Assembly (NCBI GenBank): GCA_029261535.1
Contig: JAJDBF010000061.1
Span: 1-64,000 of the forward strand
Reading direction: 5' to 3'
From: Nitrospinaceae bacterium
GTDB taxonomy: Bacteria; Nitrospinota; Nitrospinia; Nitrospinales; Nitrospinaceae
DNA length: 64,000 bases
A program made the translations under genes and the position numbers. The notes below the pieces were generated by a model. That model ran no database searches and was not told the origin of the DNA. It saw nothing but the letters and a program-made list of their open reading frames with translations. Positions 18,172-26,252 of the stretch are shown in pieces (positions within the stretch are counted from its first letter, which is position 1; every line of letters begins with the position of its first letter).

Positions 18172-18951
18172 GTGAAATTCCTTTTAGAAACCAAAGATTC
18201 CGTTCTCTCCTGGCTTAAACCTGCCAACCGCGAGGTGTTGAAGCATTTCCGCACCAATGTTGCGGTTGAAACCAAAGCCGATCAGAGCCCCGTCACGATC
18301 GCCGACAAAAATGCCGAAGAAATCCTGCGCCGAAGAATCGGGCGGGCCTTTCCGGAGCACGGGATCATCGGGGAAGAATTCGGCCCTGAAGAGGAACAAC
18401 GAGAATGGGTATGGACGGTCGACCCCATCGACGGGACGCGCTCCTATATCCGTGGCCTGCCCCTGTTTTCAACTTTGATCGCTTTACTGCATCGCGGCAA
18501 ACCCGTATTGGGTGTCATCTCCCTACCCGCATTGGGGGAAACTGCATGGGCTGTCAAAAATCACGGAGCCTGGCTGGGACAAGAACGGTTGCATGTTTCA
18601 AAACATACCCGCATTGCAGAGGCCACGCTGGCCACGGGCGATGTCTATTGCTTCAGGGAAAAGCGGCAGATGCGCCTGCTCAACCGACTACACCGTGATG
18701 CCGGATTGGTGCGTACCTATCCGGATGCCTTCGGTCATCTCATGGCCATTCGTGGAATCGTGGATGCCATGGTCGATCCCTGGGCTTTTATCTGGGATTT
18801 TGCACCGTGTCAGATTCTGGCAGAAGAGGCCGGCGGTGCTTTCACCAATTTCAAAGGCAATAGCAATCGTGTCGATCTGAAACAAGGCACAGCACTGGTG
18901 GGGAATAAAAAGCTGGTGAAGGAAATCAATAGATTGACTAAAAAGCCTTGA
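18172..18951 (+). CDS. Inositol monophosphatase-family phosphatase, HisN-like
   Basis: Mg-dependent, Li-sensitive phosphatase fold of 259 residues. Metal ligands are in GEEFG (E68, E69), DPIDGTRS (D84, D87) and WDFAP (D209). The phrase VDPIDGTRSYIRGLPLF and the length point to the histidinol-phosphatase (HisN) branch rather than CysQ or SuhB. hisC is elsewhere in this window, so histidine synthesis genes are scattered, which fits but does not prove the assignment. The start is GTG at 18172. It is divergent from the SUMF1-like gene and convergent with DUF2203. Confidence 0.82.
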   Translation: MKFLLETKDSVLSWLKPANREVLKHFRTNVAVETKADQSPVTIADKNAEEILRRRIGRAFPEHGIIGEEFGPEEEQREWVWTVDPIDGTRSYIRGLPLFSTLIALLHRGKPVLGVISLPALGETAWAVKNHGAWLGQERLHVSKHTRIAEATLATGDVYCFREKRQMRLLNRLHRDAGLVRTYPDAFGHLMAIRGIVDAMVDPWAFIWDFAPCQILAEEAGGAFTNFKGNSNRVDLKQGTALVGNKKLVKEINRLTKKP

Positions 18952-18972
18952 AAGGGAGAAATCTGTTGCCTG

Positions 18973-19353
18973 TTAAACCGGTTGGCGACCACTGAACCCG
19001 GTGTCCAGGTCATGCCAGTATTCGATTTTAGTCTCGGGATATTTCCAGCACAAATAAACTTCTCTGTCGTCGCGGATCGATAAAAAATCCACCAGGCCCT
19101 GCTCAACCCCTTTGAGATCAGCTCCCATATCATCCAGTTCCTTTTTAAGACGCTGGTAACGGATGACATGTTCCAGGTAATACGCACCCTGCATACTACC
19201 GCCGTTGAGCCGGGACTGCTTCCAGGCATTCCTCACATCGGGGTAATTCTGGCTCATACTGAAATACAACCGTTGCATGCACGGGAGAATTTCTATTAAC
19301 TTGGGCACAAGCTCATTGGCTTCTTCCAATGTATAGTATTTTTTATCTGTCAC
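18973..19353 (-). CDS. DUF2203-family protein
   Basis: 126 residues. The N-terminal YTLEEANELVPKL and the C-terminal sequence ending WHDLDTGFSGRQPV are diagnostic of DUF2203, a family of unknown function seen in diverse bacteria. The middle is a long helical, probably coiled-coil segment (YLEHVIRYQRLKKELDDMGA). There is no signal peptide. It converges on the HisN-like gene with a 21-base gap. The ATG at 19353 is preceded by CAGAGGAGAATTG, a good ribosome site. Confidence 0.88.
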   Translation of the reverse strand: MTDKKYYTLEEANELVPKLIEILPCMQRLYFSMSQNYPDVRNAWKQSRLNGGSMQGAYYLEHVIRYQRLKKELDDMGADLKGVEQGLVDFLSIRDDREVYLCWKYPETKIEYWHDLDTGFSGRQPV

Positions 19354-19760
19354 AATTCTCCTCTGGAAAAGGAATAATTAAAGCCACATATCCGACACTA
19401 ACACCAAAGTGAACCCTGCAAATTCCGCAACTCTGGCAGGCACTTAATAAATCCCGCTCAGGCCAATAGCTACCTGGTAAAAAATCAGCTACAAGTACCA
19501 TAAACTACTATCAGGTTCAAATGCGCCGTTTATTTTTGTGGACTGTAATATGTTCTACTTATTACAATACAAAGGGAATAATCTCAATACCCCCTATTGC
19601 CCCCTCAACAAACCAAAACCTCGGGAAAACTGCAAATTACACTAAAAATGATTTTCCCCGTTAAAACTCAATAAGTTATGAGGACATTTAGAGAGGACCG
19701 GGAAATTTAAAGTGTAAACCGTCTAAAACGCGGTTTTGCATTGGATTAGGGAGTTTTGGG

Positions 19761-19787
19761 TTGACAAACCGACGCTAAAATTATAAA
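19761..19787 (+). promoter_or_regulatory. Probable sigma70-type promoter of the 151-residue exported protein
   Basis: A perfect TTGACA (19761-19766) is followed after 15 bases by TATAAA (19782-19787); reading ATAAAT gives 16 bases. The spacing is slightly short. Transcription would begin near 19795, about 140 bases before the ATG. Confidence 0.5.
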
Positions 19788-19810
19788 TTGCGCCATGTAA
19801 AGTTGTAGAA

Positions 19811-19868
19811 GGGTAATGCTTTATCCTTAAAGTAGGAAAACATCCTGCTTTTAAAACTTTCCTGCTTT
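19811..19868 (+). promoter_or_regulatory. Structured 5' leader with two mutually exclusive hairpins
   Basis: GGGTAA (19811-19816) can pair with TTATCC (19821-19826). Next, AAAGTAGGA (19829-19837) can pair with TCCTGCTTT (19843-19851). Alternatively AAAGTAGGAAA (19829-19839) can pair with TTTCCTGCTTT (19858-19868). Each needs only one G-U pair and both use the same 5' arm, so only one can form at a time. This is the geometry of a switch or of an mRNA-stabilising element. It matches no riboswitch class I know. Confidence 0.4.
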
Positions 19869-19935
19869 CACATAGTTCATTTTTTTGTAGTGGATTATTA
19901 AGTCAATAGAGTCAACATTAACAGGGGAGATTAAA

Positions 19936-20391
19936 ATGAAAAAGAAAGCTTTGTTGTTTGTTGCAAGTTTCATGGTTGCAGGTTTCATGGGTGCTGGTTC
20001 CGCAATGGCTGATAGCGTATTGCCGGGTTCTGTTATCTGGCAGGATTCCAGTGTTATGGGCGTTGGCAAATCCATGATGGAAATTGGTGCTACTGACCGT
20101 GCGGCAACCAACGCATTGAACCGCAAGTCAGGTGCCTTAGCGGCTAATCAGGGTGGTATGTCTGGTGTGAACACTTACTTCCAGTTTGGTTCTTCTCAGA
20201 CTGAGCAATCCTGGAAAGCCGAGCGGACTGTGGAAGAAGCTTCCGTAGTAGGCCTGGTTCCCGGCGACTGTCGTGGTGACAACTCTGATGACGTTTATCG
20301 CCGTCAAATGAATCAGACTCGTGATGGTTTCATGAAAGAAACTCTGGTTCCGAACAGCATGTGTGAGGATGATCATCCTACCTTGAAGTAA
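19936..20391 (+). CDS. Small exported protein of unknown function (151 residues)
   Basis: A clear Sec signal peptide (KKK, then LLFVASFMVAGFMGAG, cleavage after AMA near residue 25) leads a mature protein of about 126 residues. The mature part is rich in Gly, Ser and Met, with short motifs SVIWQDSSVMGVG and NTYFQFGSSQTEQSW and two cysteines near the C-terminus that could form a disulfide. I do not recognise the family. It has its own promoter, a structured leader, a strong GGGGAG ribosome site and a strong terminator, which together suggest an abundant monocistronic product. Confidence 0.8.
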   Translation: MKKKALLFVASFMVAGFMGAGSAMADSVLPGSVIWQDSSVMGVGKSMMEIGATDRAATNALNRKSGALAANQGGMSGVNTYFQFGSSQTEQSWKAERTVEEASVVGLVPGDCRGDNSDDVYRRQMNQTRDGFMKETLVPNSMCEDDHPTLK

Positions 20392-20436
20392 AAATAAATC
20401 CCTCAGGATGAACCTCATCCAGAGAGAAGTTTATAG

Positions 20437-20474
20437 AAAAGCCGGTAGACTTGGGTCTACCGGCTTTTTTTTAT
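20437..20474 (+). terminator. Strong Rho-independent terminator
   Basis: A perfect 14-base-pair stem: AAAAGCCGGTAGAC at 20437-20450, loop TTGG, then the exact complement at 20455-20468, with the T-run continuing to about 20472. It ends the transcript of the exported 151-residue protein, about 45 bases past its stop. Confidence 0.93.
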
Positions 20475-20576
20475 CCATTAACCTCTTTCAACCCATACTC
20501 CTAATTGCACCAGAAAATTTATTTTTGGTCATCAAATAACAAATCCCACCTTTCTGTTCAAATATCTGGTATCGGG

Positions 20577-21014
20577 ATGGCTTTAACTCTCTTCATATTT
20601 TTATTGTGTGGTGGTATCACATGGCCTGAAGTTGTCTCATCAAAGGAACTAGTTTCCTTCAAACAGTATCAAACCAGAGCCACCCCCGTGCAAAACCCGA
20701 TGGACATCACTCGCATAAAATCGGGCGACGTATTTCAGGTCAATACTCCAGGTTTTATTATCCAGTTTTTTTTCAGCGGAAAAAATATTATGGGGGTTGT
20801 GCTCAAACGTGACAAAAGATTCCCGATCCACATTCGCTGGTGCTTTATCAGGAGCTGTGAGCCAAGCCCTTATGACTACAAAGGGGTACTGGCACAGGCT
20901 TACCAAAAGCCGTTTAATGAAGACCCTTTTCAGGTTCGGCTCCCGGTTAAATTTAATTACCATTTTCAGGGATTGCATTTCACCAATGGCCCGCCGCCCT
21001 TTTTTCTACCTTAA
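20577..21014 (+). CDS. Hypothetical exported or membrane-anchored protein
   Basis: From the ATG at 20577 the product has 145 residues: a hydrophobic N-terminus (ALTLFIFLLCGGITW), probably a signal peptide, then a strand-rich domain (GDVFQVNTPGFIIQFFFSGK, then IMGVVLKRDKRFPIHIRW) and a proline-rich tail. A TTG at 20505 would give 169 residues and a more basic N-terminus, but it lies only 30 bases after the terminator. Neither start has a clear ribosome site. The family is not recognised. Two cysteines (CFIRSC) could pair. Confidence 0.6.
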   Translation: MALTLFIFLLCGGITWPEVVSSKELVSFKQYQTRATPVQNPMDITRIKSGDVFQVNTPGFIIQFFFSGKNIMGVVLKRDKRFPIHIRWCFIRSCEPSPYDYKGVLAQAYQKPFNEDPFQVRLPVKFNYHFQGLHFTNGPPPFFLP

Positions 21015-21073
21015 TTTTGTTATAATACAGGCACATTTTTTTCAAGAAAAATTCATTCAGCCTGGGGAAATAA

Positions 21074-21505
21074 ATGACCGATTCACGATTCGCCGATAAC
21101 GGCGATGACACCATAACCGACAGCCAGACAGAACTCACCTGGCTCAAAAAAGATACGCGTCAAATCCTGGGGAAATGGCGCAACCTTGAGCAGTGCAAAG
21201 GTTATGCAGAGGAATTGAACAAACAAAAATTTGGCGGGCAGGACGACTGGCGAGTGTGCTCGCTGGATGATATAAAAACCATTTTCGACAAGAGTTTTGA
21301 GTTGAAGGCCAAGGGGGGCGACATGATTCACCTGCCGCCAGTTTTTGAGGCCGATTGTGCCGATGTGACCTGGACGGATACAGTCAATGGCGACCGTGCC
21401 ATGATGTACAACCTGATCAAAGGCAGGTCCAACTGGATCAACAAACTGGGCGAAGGCCCCTTTGCGGCCCGGCTGGTGCGGGGAGAGCGCAAGTCCACAA
21501 GTTAG
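21074..21505 (+). CDS. DUF1566 (Lcl C-terminal-like) domain protein
   Basis: 143 residues, essentially one DUF1566 domain. It opens with SRFADNGDDTITDSQTELTW, the usual start of this domain (R-F-x-DNGDGT-x-TD-x-x-T-G-L-x-W), and contains DDWRVCSLDDIKTI and the C-terminal AARLVRG. DUF1566 occurs in many bacterial extracellular proteins and in lectin-like folds. No signal peptide is visible here, so location is unclear. The ATG at 21074 follows GGGGAAATAA, a usable ribosome site. It converges on the TauE-like gene with an 8-base gap. Confidence 0.82.
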   Translation: MTDSRFADNGDDTITDSQTELTWLKKDTRQILGKWRNLEQCKGYAEELNKQKFGGQDDWRVCSLDDIKTIFDKSFELKAKGGDMIHLPPVFEADCADVTWTDTVNGDRAMMYNLIKGRSNWINKLGEGPFAARLVRGERKSTS

Positions 21506-21513
21506 AAGAAATC

Positions 21514-21873
21514 CTAGACTGGAGGTCGGGCCGTCCACAGGAGCCACAGTCCTGTTCCTATCATCAGACAAGCGAAGCCTCGCTTAAACAGGAGTTCAGG
21601 AACCTGCTGGAGCAAGACAGGCCCTATTTGCGCCCCCACGACCCCTCCCGCCGCGAGGATCAGCCCCGTCTTCCAGTCGATATTACCAAGTCGCCAATGC
21701 GCCGCAAGGGATGAAAGGGCGATCGTAAGAATCACCAGAAAAGATGTCCCCACCGCCAACTGCGCCTTCTTTCCGGCATAAATTAAAAATGGGACAACGA
21801 GAAACCCACCGCCGAGCCCTGAAAGAGAAGACAACACGCCAATCAGCAATCCAAACAGAATCAGAAGCCACAA
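21514..21873 (-). CDS. Half-size TauE/SafE-family membrane permease
   Basis: 119 residues with about four membrane segments. The motifs GLGGGFLVVPFLIYAGKKAQ and AVGTSFLVI belong to TauE/SafE (COG0730) permeases that export sulfite, sulfoacetate and related anions. Full-length members have about 250 residues made of two such halves, so this protein would need to dimerise. I set the start at TTG 21873 because AAGGAGG lies 8 bases upstream; the longer frame to 22038 overlaps dctA and looks non-coding. It begins only four bases after the dctA stop, suggesting one transcript. Confidence 0.78.
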   Translation of the reverse strand: MWLLILFGLLIGVLSSLSGLGGGFLVVPFLIYAGKKAQLAVGTSFLVILTIALSSLAAHWRLGNIDWKTGLILAAGGVVGAQIGPVLLQQVPELLFKRGFACLMIGTGLWLLWTARPPV

Positions 21874-21877
21874 AACG

Positions 21878-23101
21878 CTACCCTCCTTCCACGTATTTTT
21901 TTTCCAGTTCATCCACCACCGCCACACCAACCGAATCGCCCCAGACATTGACCGTGGTTCGGCAACGATCGAGGAACCAGTCAATCGCCAACAGCATACC
22001 GATCCCGTCAAGAGGCAGGCCGACCGATTGCAGTACAATCACCATGGTCACCAGACCCGCTTCGGGAATTCCCGCCGCCCCTATGGCCGCCAGCGTTGCT
22101 GTTAGAAAAATGACCACCTGTTGCATGGCACTCAGGTCAACACCCATCATCTGCGCAATGAACATGGCCGCGACCGCTTCATAAAGTGCTGTCCCATCCA
22201 TATTGACCGTCGCTCCAATGGGCAAAACAAATTGCACCATTTTCCGCGACACCTTATTTTCCTCTTCAGCGCATTCCATCGTTACCGGCAAAGTAGCAGA
22301 ACTGCTGGCGGTGGAAAAAGCTGTGGCCAACGCCTCTACCGTATTCCTCATGTAGACCCAGGGATTGCGTCCGGTAAATTTCCACAGGATCAACGGCAGG
22401 ACCACAAACGCATGCACCCCCAGAGCAAGCAGAACAGTCAGCGCGAATTTGCCGATCTTGAGCAGTTCATGGAAAAAGGCATCGCCGCCACCTGCCGCAC
22501 CCAGCTTGGACGCGACCAGGCCGAATATCCCCAGCGGTGCCAGGTAAAGCACAAGATGCACCATCTTCATTATGGCTTCGTTGACTGTCTCAAAGAAGCC
22601 GATAACTTGTCGGCCTTTTTCTCCCAGAGTGGTGAGCACACTGCCGAACACCAGGGTGAACACAATCAGCGGCAAAATATCCATTTCCGCCATGGAACGA
22701 ATAAGGTTGGGAGAAACAATACTCAGCAGAATGTCGACAAAGGTGGTGTCCATTTTTGCATTGGCCGCCTCGGGAGCTTCCGCATCGAGCACCACGCCAA
22801 CTCCGGGTTGCAGCAAGTTGACAAAGATCAATCCAAGAATCACCGAAATGCCAGTGGTCGCCATGTAATAGACAATCGTGATCCCACCGGTCTTTCCCAT
22901 TTTGGTCACATCTCCAAGGCCGGCAACACCCACTATGAGGGACGAAATGATGAGAGGCACCACCAGCATTTTCAGGGCATTGAGAAAGAGCGTCCCCATC
23001 CAGGCCACAGAATTCATGGCGGTCCCAAAAAACCAGCCGCAGATCAGGCCGATAACCACGCCTGTCAAAATAAAATAAAGTAATTTATTGGAATTTTTCA
23101 T
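21878..23101 (-). CDS. Dicarboxylate/amino acid:cation symporter (DctA/GltP family)
   Basis: 407 residues with about eight membrane segments and two re-entrant loops. Diagnostic motifs are the serine-rich FSTASSSATLPVTMECAE and the substrate-site segment LPIGATVNMDGTALYEA. The family imports C4-dicarboxylates, glutamate or aspartate with protons or sodium. The exact substrate cannot be read here. The half-size TauE gene follows after four bases. It is divergent from citrate synthase, which allows a link to organic acid use. Confidence 0.92.
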   Translation of the reverse strand: MKNSNKLLYFILTGVVIGLICGWFFGTAMNSVAWMGTLFLNALKMLVVPLIISSLIVGVAGLGDVTKMGKTGGITIVYYMATTGISVILGLIFVNLLQPGVGVVLDAEAPEAANAKMDTTFVDILLSIVSPNLIRSMAEMDILPLIVFTLVFGSVLTTLGEKGRQVIGFFETVNEAIMKMVHLVLYLAPLGIFGLVASKLGAAGGGDAFFHELLKIGKFALTVLLALGVHAFVVLPLILWKFTGRNPWVYMRNTVEALATAFSTASSSATLPVTMECAEEENKVSRKMVQFVLPIGATVNMDGTALYEAVAAMFIAQMMGVDLSAMQQVVIFLTATLAAIGAAGIPEAGLVTMVIVLQSVGLPLDGIGMLLAIDWFLDRCRTTVNVWGDSVGVAVVDELEKKYVEGG

Positions 23102-23216
23102 AAGTTTTCATTGTGAGTTTTTTCTGTACTCCTCTTCTATCCTCTTTTAATCTGGTTATAATCAGTAGTAAGAACTGTTGTCTTTACATTACACTTTGAT
23201 ATCTCGGAGGCCTATT

Positions 23217-24512
23217 ATGGACGATACAGTTCAAATCACTTATGCCGGAAAAACTTATCATTTCCCCATCCTTGAAGGAACATGCGGCGAAAAAGCATTC
23301 GATATCTCCAAACTCCGTAGTGAAACCGGTCTGATCACATTCGACCCCGGTTTTTTGAGTACCGGAAGCTGTAAAAGCGAAATCACTTTTTTAGATGGAG
23401 AAAAAGGCATCCTGCTTTACCGCGGGGTACCGATCGAACAATTGGCGGAACACAGCAACTTTCTTGAAGTCTCCTACCTGCTCATCCACGGTCATTTACC
23501 CAACAAGGGAGAACTCGAGCAATTTAATTTTCATATCACGCATCATTCCATGGTGCATGAGTCGATCAAAAACCTGTACGACGGATTCCCCAAGAATCCG
23601 CACCCCATGGCGGTTTGCAGTACTATCGTGGGATCATTGGCCACGTTTTATCAGGAACATCAGGTGAATGTGCGGGATGAGCGGGAAATTGAAATTTCCA
23701 TTCATCGGCTTTTGGCAAAACTTCCGACCATCGCCGCTTACAGTTTCAAGAAGTCGATCGGTCAGCCCTTACCCTATCCCAAAAATTCCCTCAATTACAC
23801 CGAAAATTTTCTTCACATGATGTTTTCAAACCCATGCGAGGAGTATGAGCTCGACCCGATTACGGCCAGGGCACTGGATGTATTACTGATGCTACACGCC
23901 GATCACGAGCAAAATTGTTCGACCAGCACGGTGCGCCTGGTCGGCAGTTCCATGTGTAACTTATTCGCTTCCGTTTCGGCCGGTATCTACGCTCTCTGGG
24001 GGCCCTTGCACGGAGGAGCCAATCAGGCGGTGATCGAAATGTTGCAACACATTTATGACGATGGGGGGCAGGTGGAGAAGTTTGTCGGTATGGCCAAAAC
24101 CCCGGATAGCAAGTTCCGCCTCATGGGATTCGGGCACCGTGTCTATAAAAATTTTGATCCGCGCTCGCGCATCATCAAGGACCTCGCCTACAAAGTATTT
24201 GAGCGTTCCCATGTGAATGAACCTTTGCTGGAAATTGCACTCAAACTTGAAGAAATTGCACTTAAGGATGAATATTTTATTGAGCACAAGCTCTATCCTA
24301 ATGTGGACTTCTACTCGGGTCTGATATACAAGGCCCTCGGAATTCCGGTGAATATGTTTCCTGTGATGTTTGCTATCGGCAGATTGCCCGGCTGGATCGC
24401 CCAATGGAAGGAGTTGCAAGCGGATGAAGAGTTCAGAATCGGTCGACCACGGCAAGTTTATATGGGCCGTGGAAAAACGGACTACATCCCGTTAGATGAG
24501 CGATCAGAGTAA
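23217..24512 (+). CDS. gltA: Citrate synthase, GltA type
   Basis: Condenses acetyl-CoA and oxaloacetate. The 431 residues from ATG 23217 match the hexameric GltA type. Present are FDPGFLSTGSCKSEITFLDG, the His in LHADHEQNCSTSTVR, GPLHGGANQAVIEML with the catalytic His, and MGFGHRVYKNFDPRS. GGAGG about 8 bases before ATG 23217 decides the start; 13 more codons are open upstream. A TATAAT-like box at 23157-23162 could be its -10, but no good -35 is seen. An oxidative citrate synthase is notable if the organism fixes CO2 by a reverse TCA cycle. Confidence 0.93.
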   Translation: MDDTVQITYAGKTYHFPILEGTCGEKAFDISKLRSETGLITFDPGFLSTGSCKSEITFLDGEKGILLYRGVPIEQLAEHSNFLEVSYLLIHGHLPNKGELEQFNFHITHHSMVHESIKNLYDGFPKNPHPMAVCSTIVGSLATFYQEHQVNVRDEREIEISIHRLLAKLPTIAAYSFKKSIGQPLPYPKNSLNYTENFLHMMFSNPCEEYELDPITARALDVLLMLHADHEQNCSTSTVRLVGSSMCNLFASVSAGIYALWGPLHGGANQAVIEMLQHIYDDGGQVEKFVGMAKTPDSKFRLMGFGHRVYKNFDPRSRIIKDLAYKVFERSHVNEPLLEIALKLEEIALKDEYFIEHKLYPNVDFYSGLIYKALGIPVNMFPVMFAIGRLPGWIAQWKELQADEEFRIGRPRQVYMGRGKTDYIPLDERSE

Positions 24513-24535
24513 GCTGTAAAGAGTTCTGTGGAAGA

Positions 24536-24877
24536 TCAAACAGGTTCGATGGTGCAACGGAAGGGATAACCTTCCATCTTCGCCGCAGCGTGCACCTGCT
24601 GAACCTTGAACTCGGCCCGTTCCAGAGGAAGGGTATCGACATGCGCCGAACCGCTGTAATGCACTTCATAGGTCAGGCCTTCAGCTGTCTTGATATCTTT
24701 GACGAAAACTTTAACGAGCATGCGGATCACAAATTCCATAGTGGTCACGTCATCGTCCCACATGATGACGCGATACAATGGCATGTAGCCCGTTTTCAGC
24801 CCGGTTTCTTCATCTTGAATGACTTCCGGCAGGTCTTCCACAACACTGGAAGTGGCCGGGAATAGTACAGTTTTCAT
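24536..24877 (-). CDS. clpS: ClpS-like adaptor of the ClpAP protease
   Basis: ClpS delivers proteins with N-degron residues to ClpAP. The 113 residues have a poorly conserved N-terminus (1-30) and the full ClpS core: YRVIMWDDDVTTMEFVIRML, the pocket histidine H73 in EVHYSGSAHV, LERAEFKVQQVHAAAKM and a final PFRCTIEP. In most ClpS proteins the pocket begins NDD; here it is DDD (D41-D43), so the Asn that holds the substrate amino group is replaced. clpA is not adjacent. It converges on citrate synthase. Confidence 0.85.
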   Translation of the reverse strand: MKTVLFPATSSVVEDLPEVIQDEETGLKTGYMPLYRVIMWDDDVTTMEFVIRMLVKVFVKDIKTAEGLTYEVHYSGSAHVDTLPLERAEFKVQQVHAAAKMEGYPFRCTIEPV

Positions 24878-24907
24878 GAAATAATCGGTATGGAAAGTTA
24901 GCAGATA

Positions 24908-25891
24908 ATGAAAAGAGCCCTAAATATAATTCAGGAGTTAGTTTGTATCTTAATAGATACCCGCCATGTATTCAATCCCTTTGTCCTGAATAACCCGACT
25001 CCACCCCCTCAATACGGTATCAGGAAACCACACTCCCGGATTTTCCAAAGAATATCGCTTGCTTTTCTAACCATTTTTTTAACATTTACAGCCTTGTCTG
25101 ATACACCGGTCCACGCCGCCTCAGAAAGTACAAAGGCAAATGGTCTTTATGATGATTTTCAGGCAGAAGGCGATATTCGCCGCTTCGCGGGAGAACATCT
25201 GCTGTTCGACATCAGTTTTATGGTATTTGAGAATGCCCTCACGGCGGATGTCCATTTTTTTAAAAAGAACGGTCGCTTTTATGCGGTGCTAAAAGCCGAG
25301 ACCAAGGGTTTCGTTGGCTTCGTGACTTCGCATCGAAGGCACTTTTACAAGGCTACGTTTGATATCTCAGAAGACGGCCGAAGGGTGCTCACCAGAAAAT
25401 TCGAACGGGAAGTCATCATCGGTGACAATGTAGAAAAAACCACCCATTATCTCGACTACACGAACCGGAAACATTTCTGGTTCAAATACAACAACCATAA
25501 ACTGATGGAACAGAAAACTGAAATCATTCCCGAGGGAAAATTTTTCGACGATATCCTCGCCTCGTTCTATAACTTTCGCAACGGTGCCTACGGCCCCCTC
25601 GTTAAAGGCAATCATTACAAAATTGACACCATCCCGGACAAGAGCATGAAAGATATTTCGGTCTATATTCTCCCGGATAAGGAGCAGGAGAAGATTCGAA
25701 AAAGTCAGGGCCGCAGAAAAGGTGACGAATACCTGCTAAACGTGGTGATCCCGAAAGAAGTGTTCAAGACTGATACGGGGGAACTACTTTTTTGGGGATC
25801 GCGTCATTTCATCCCACTGGAAACCAAAGTCCTCAACTATGTATTGCTGGGAGATTTGCACGTCAAGCTCAGGGAACGTTTGGTCGAATAA
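24908..25891 (+). CDS. DUF3108-domain exported protein
   Basis: 327 residues. An unusually long N-terminal stretch (about 50) precedes a hydrophobic signal (ISLAFLTIFLTFTALS) ending in VHA near residue 71. The mature part fits DUF3108, a periplasmic beta-rich family: FAGEHLLFDISFMVF, RRHFYKATFDISEDGRRVLT and the C-terminal PLETKVLNYVLLGDLHVKLR. Function is unknown. The start at ATG 24908 is used because no later ATG precedes the signal segment. The gene is divergent from clpS with a 30-base gap. Confidence 0.8.
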   Translation: MKRALNIIQELVCILIDTRHVFNPFVLNNPTPPPQYGIRKPHSRIFQRISLAFLTIFLTFTALSDTPVHAASESTKANGLYDDFQAEGDIRRFAGEHLLFDISFMVFENALTADVHFFKKNGRFYAVLKAETKGFVGFVTSHRRHFYKATFDISEDGRRVLTRKFEREVIIGDNVEKTTHYLDYTNRKHFWFKYNNHKLMEQKTEIIPEGKFFDDILASFYNFRNGAYGPLVKGNHYKIDTIPDKSMKDISVYILPDKEQEKIRKSQGRRKGDEYLLNVVIPKEVFKTDTGELLFWGSRHFIPLETKVLNYVLLGDLHVKLRERLVE

Positions 25892-25900
25892 ACTTTCCGT

Positions 25901-26245
25901 TCAAACGTCGAAGGTTGGCAGAGGTGGATCCCGCCAGACATTCACTTCAGTTTTGTCATCGAGTGTTACCGGCCCGAATGTGACCGAATACGGCTCTGTG
26001 TTTTCACAAAAATAATCGACCTTGAGAGATTTTATTTCCCAGTCACCTTCTTCCGGCCCAATCAGTGTCATGCTGTGGGCGAAGCTGTTGACGTGAAAAC
26101 CGCCTTCAACTGTTTCTCCCGCGCCGCACCCGCCGGTCACTTCTTCCAACGGAACCTGGTGATTATTAATAGAAAATTTAACGGGGCCATCGTTACCTTT
26201 GTCCCCGGTCTCAATAGTCATTTTAAAATTGATGAGTCGTGGCAT
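25901..26245 (-). CDS. Conserved-looking hypothetical protein (114 residues) next to the Nfu-like gene
   Basis: The family is not recognised. The ATG at 26245 gives 114 residues starting MPRLINFKMTIETG, seven bases after the Nfu-like stop. The frame is open further upstream, but that part overlaps the Nfu coding region. The product is strand-rich with two cysteines (TGGCGAGE and DYFCEN) and no signal peptide. Its position directly behind an iron-sulfur scaffold gene suggests a related job, but nothing in the protein proves it. Confidence 0.6.
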   Translation of the reverse strand: MPRLINFKMTIETGDKGNDGPVKFSINNHQVPLEEVTGGCGAGETVEGGFHVNSFAHSMTLIGPEEGDWEIKSLKVDYFCENTEPYSVTFGPVTLDDKTEVNVWRDPPLPTFDV

Positions 26246-26252
26246 TCTTGTC

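Larger units (their letters stand above)
19354..19935. other. Long AT-rich intergenic region with promoter and structured leader
   Basis: 582 bases without a convincing reading frame. The left two thirds (about 19375-19740) are AT-rich and show no gene or terminator that I can support; the DUF2203 promoter should be at the left end. The right third contains a sigma70-like promoter (19761-19787) and a leader of about 140 bases with several hairpins, both described separately. Confidence 0.6.

Noticed and set aside
22121-23083. A 320-codon frame antisense to the dicarboxylate symporter gene
   Set aside because: The product is His- and Gln-rich without any domain and mirrors the codon bias of the symporter gene on the other strand, which has clear family motifs.
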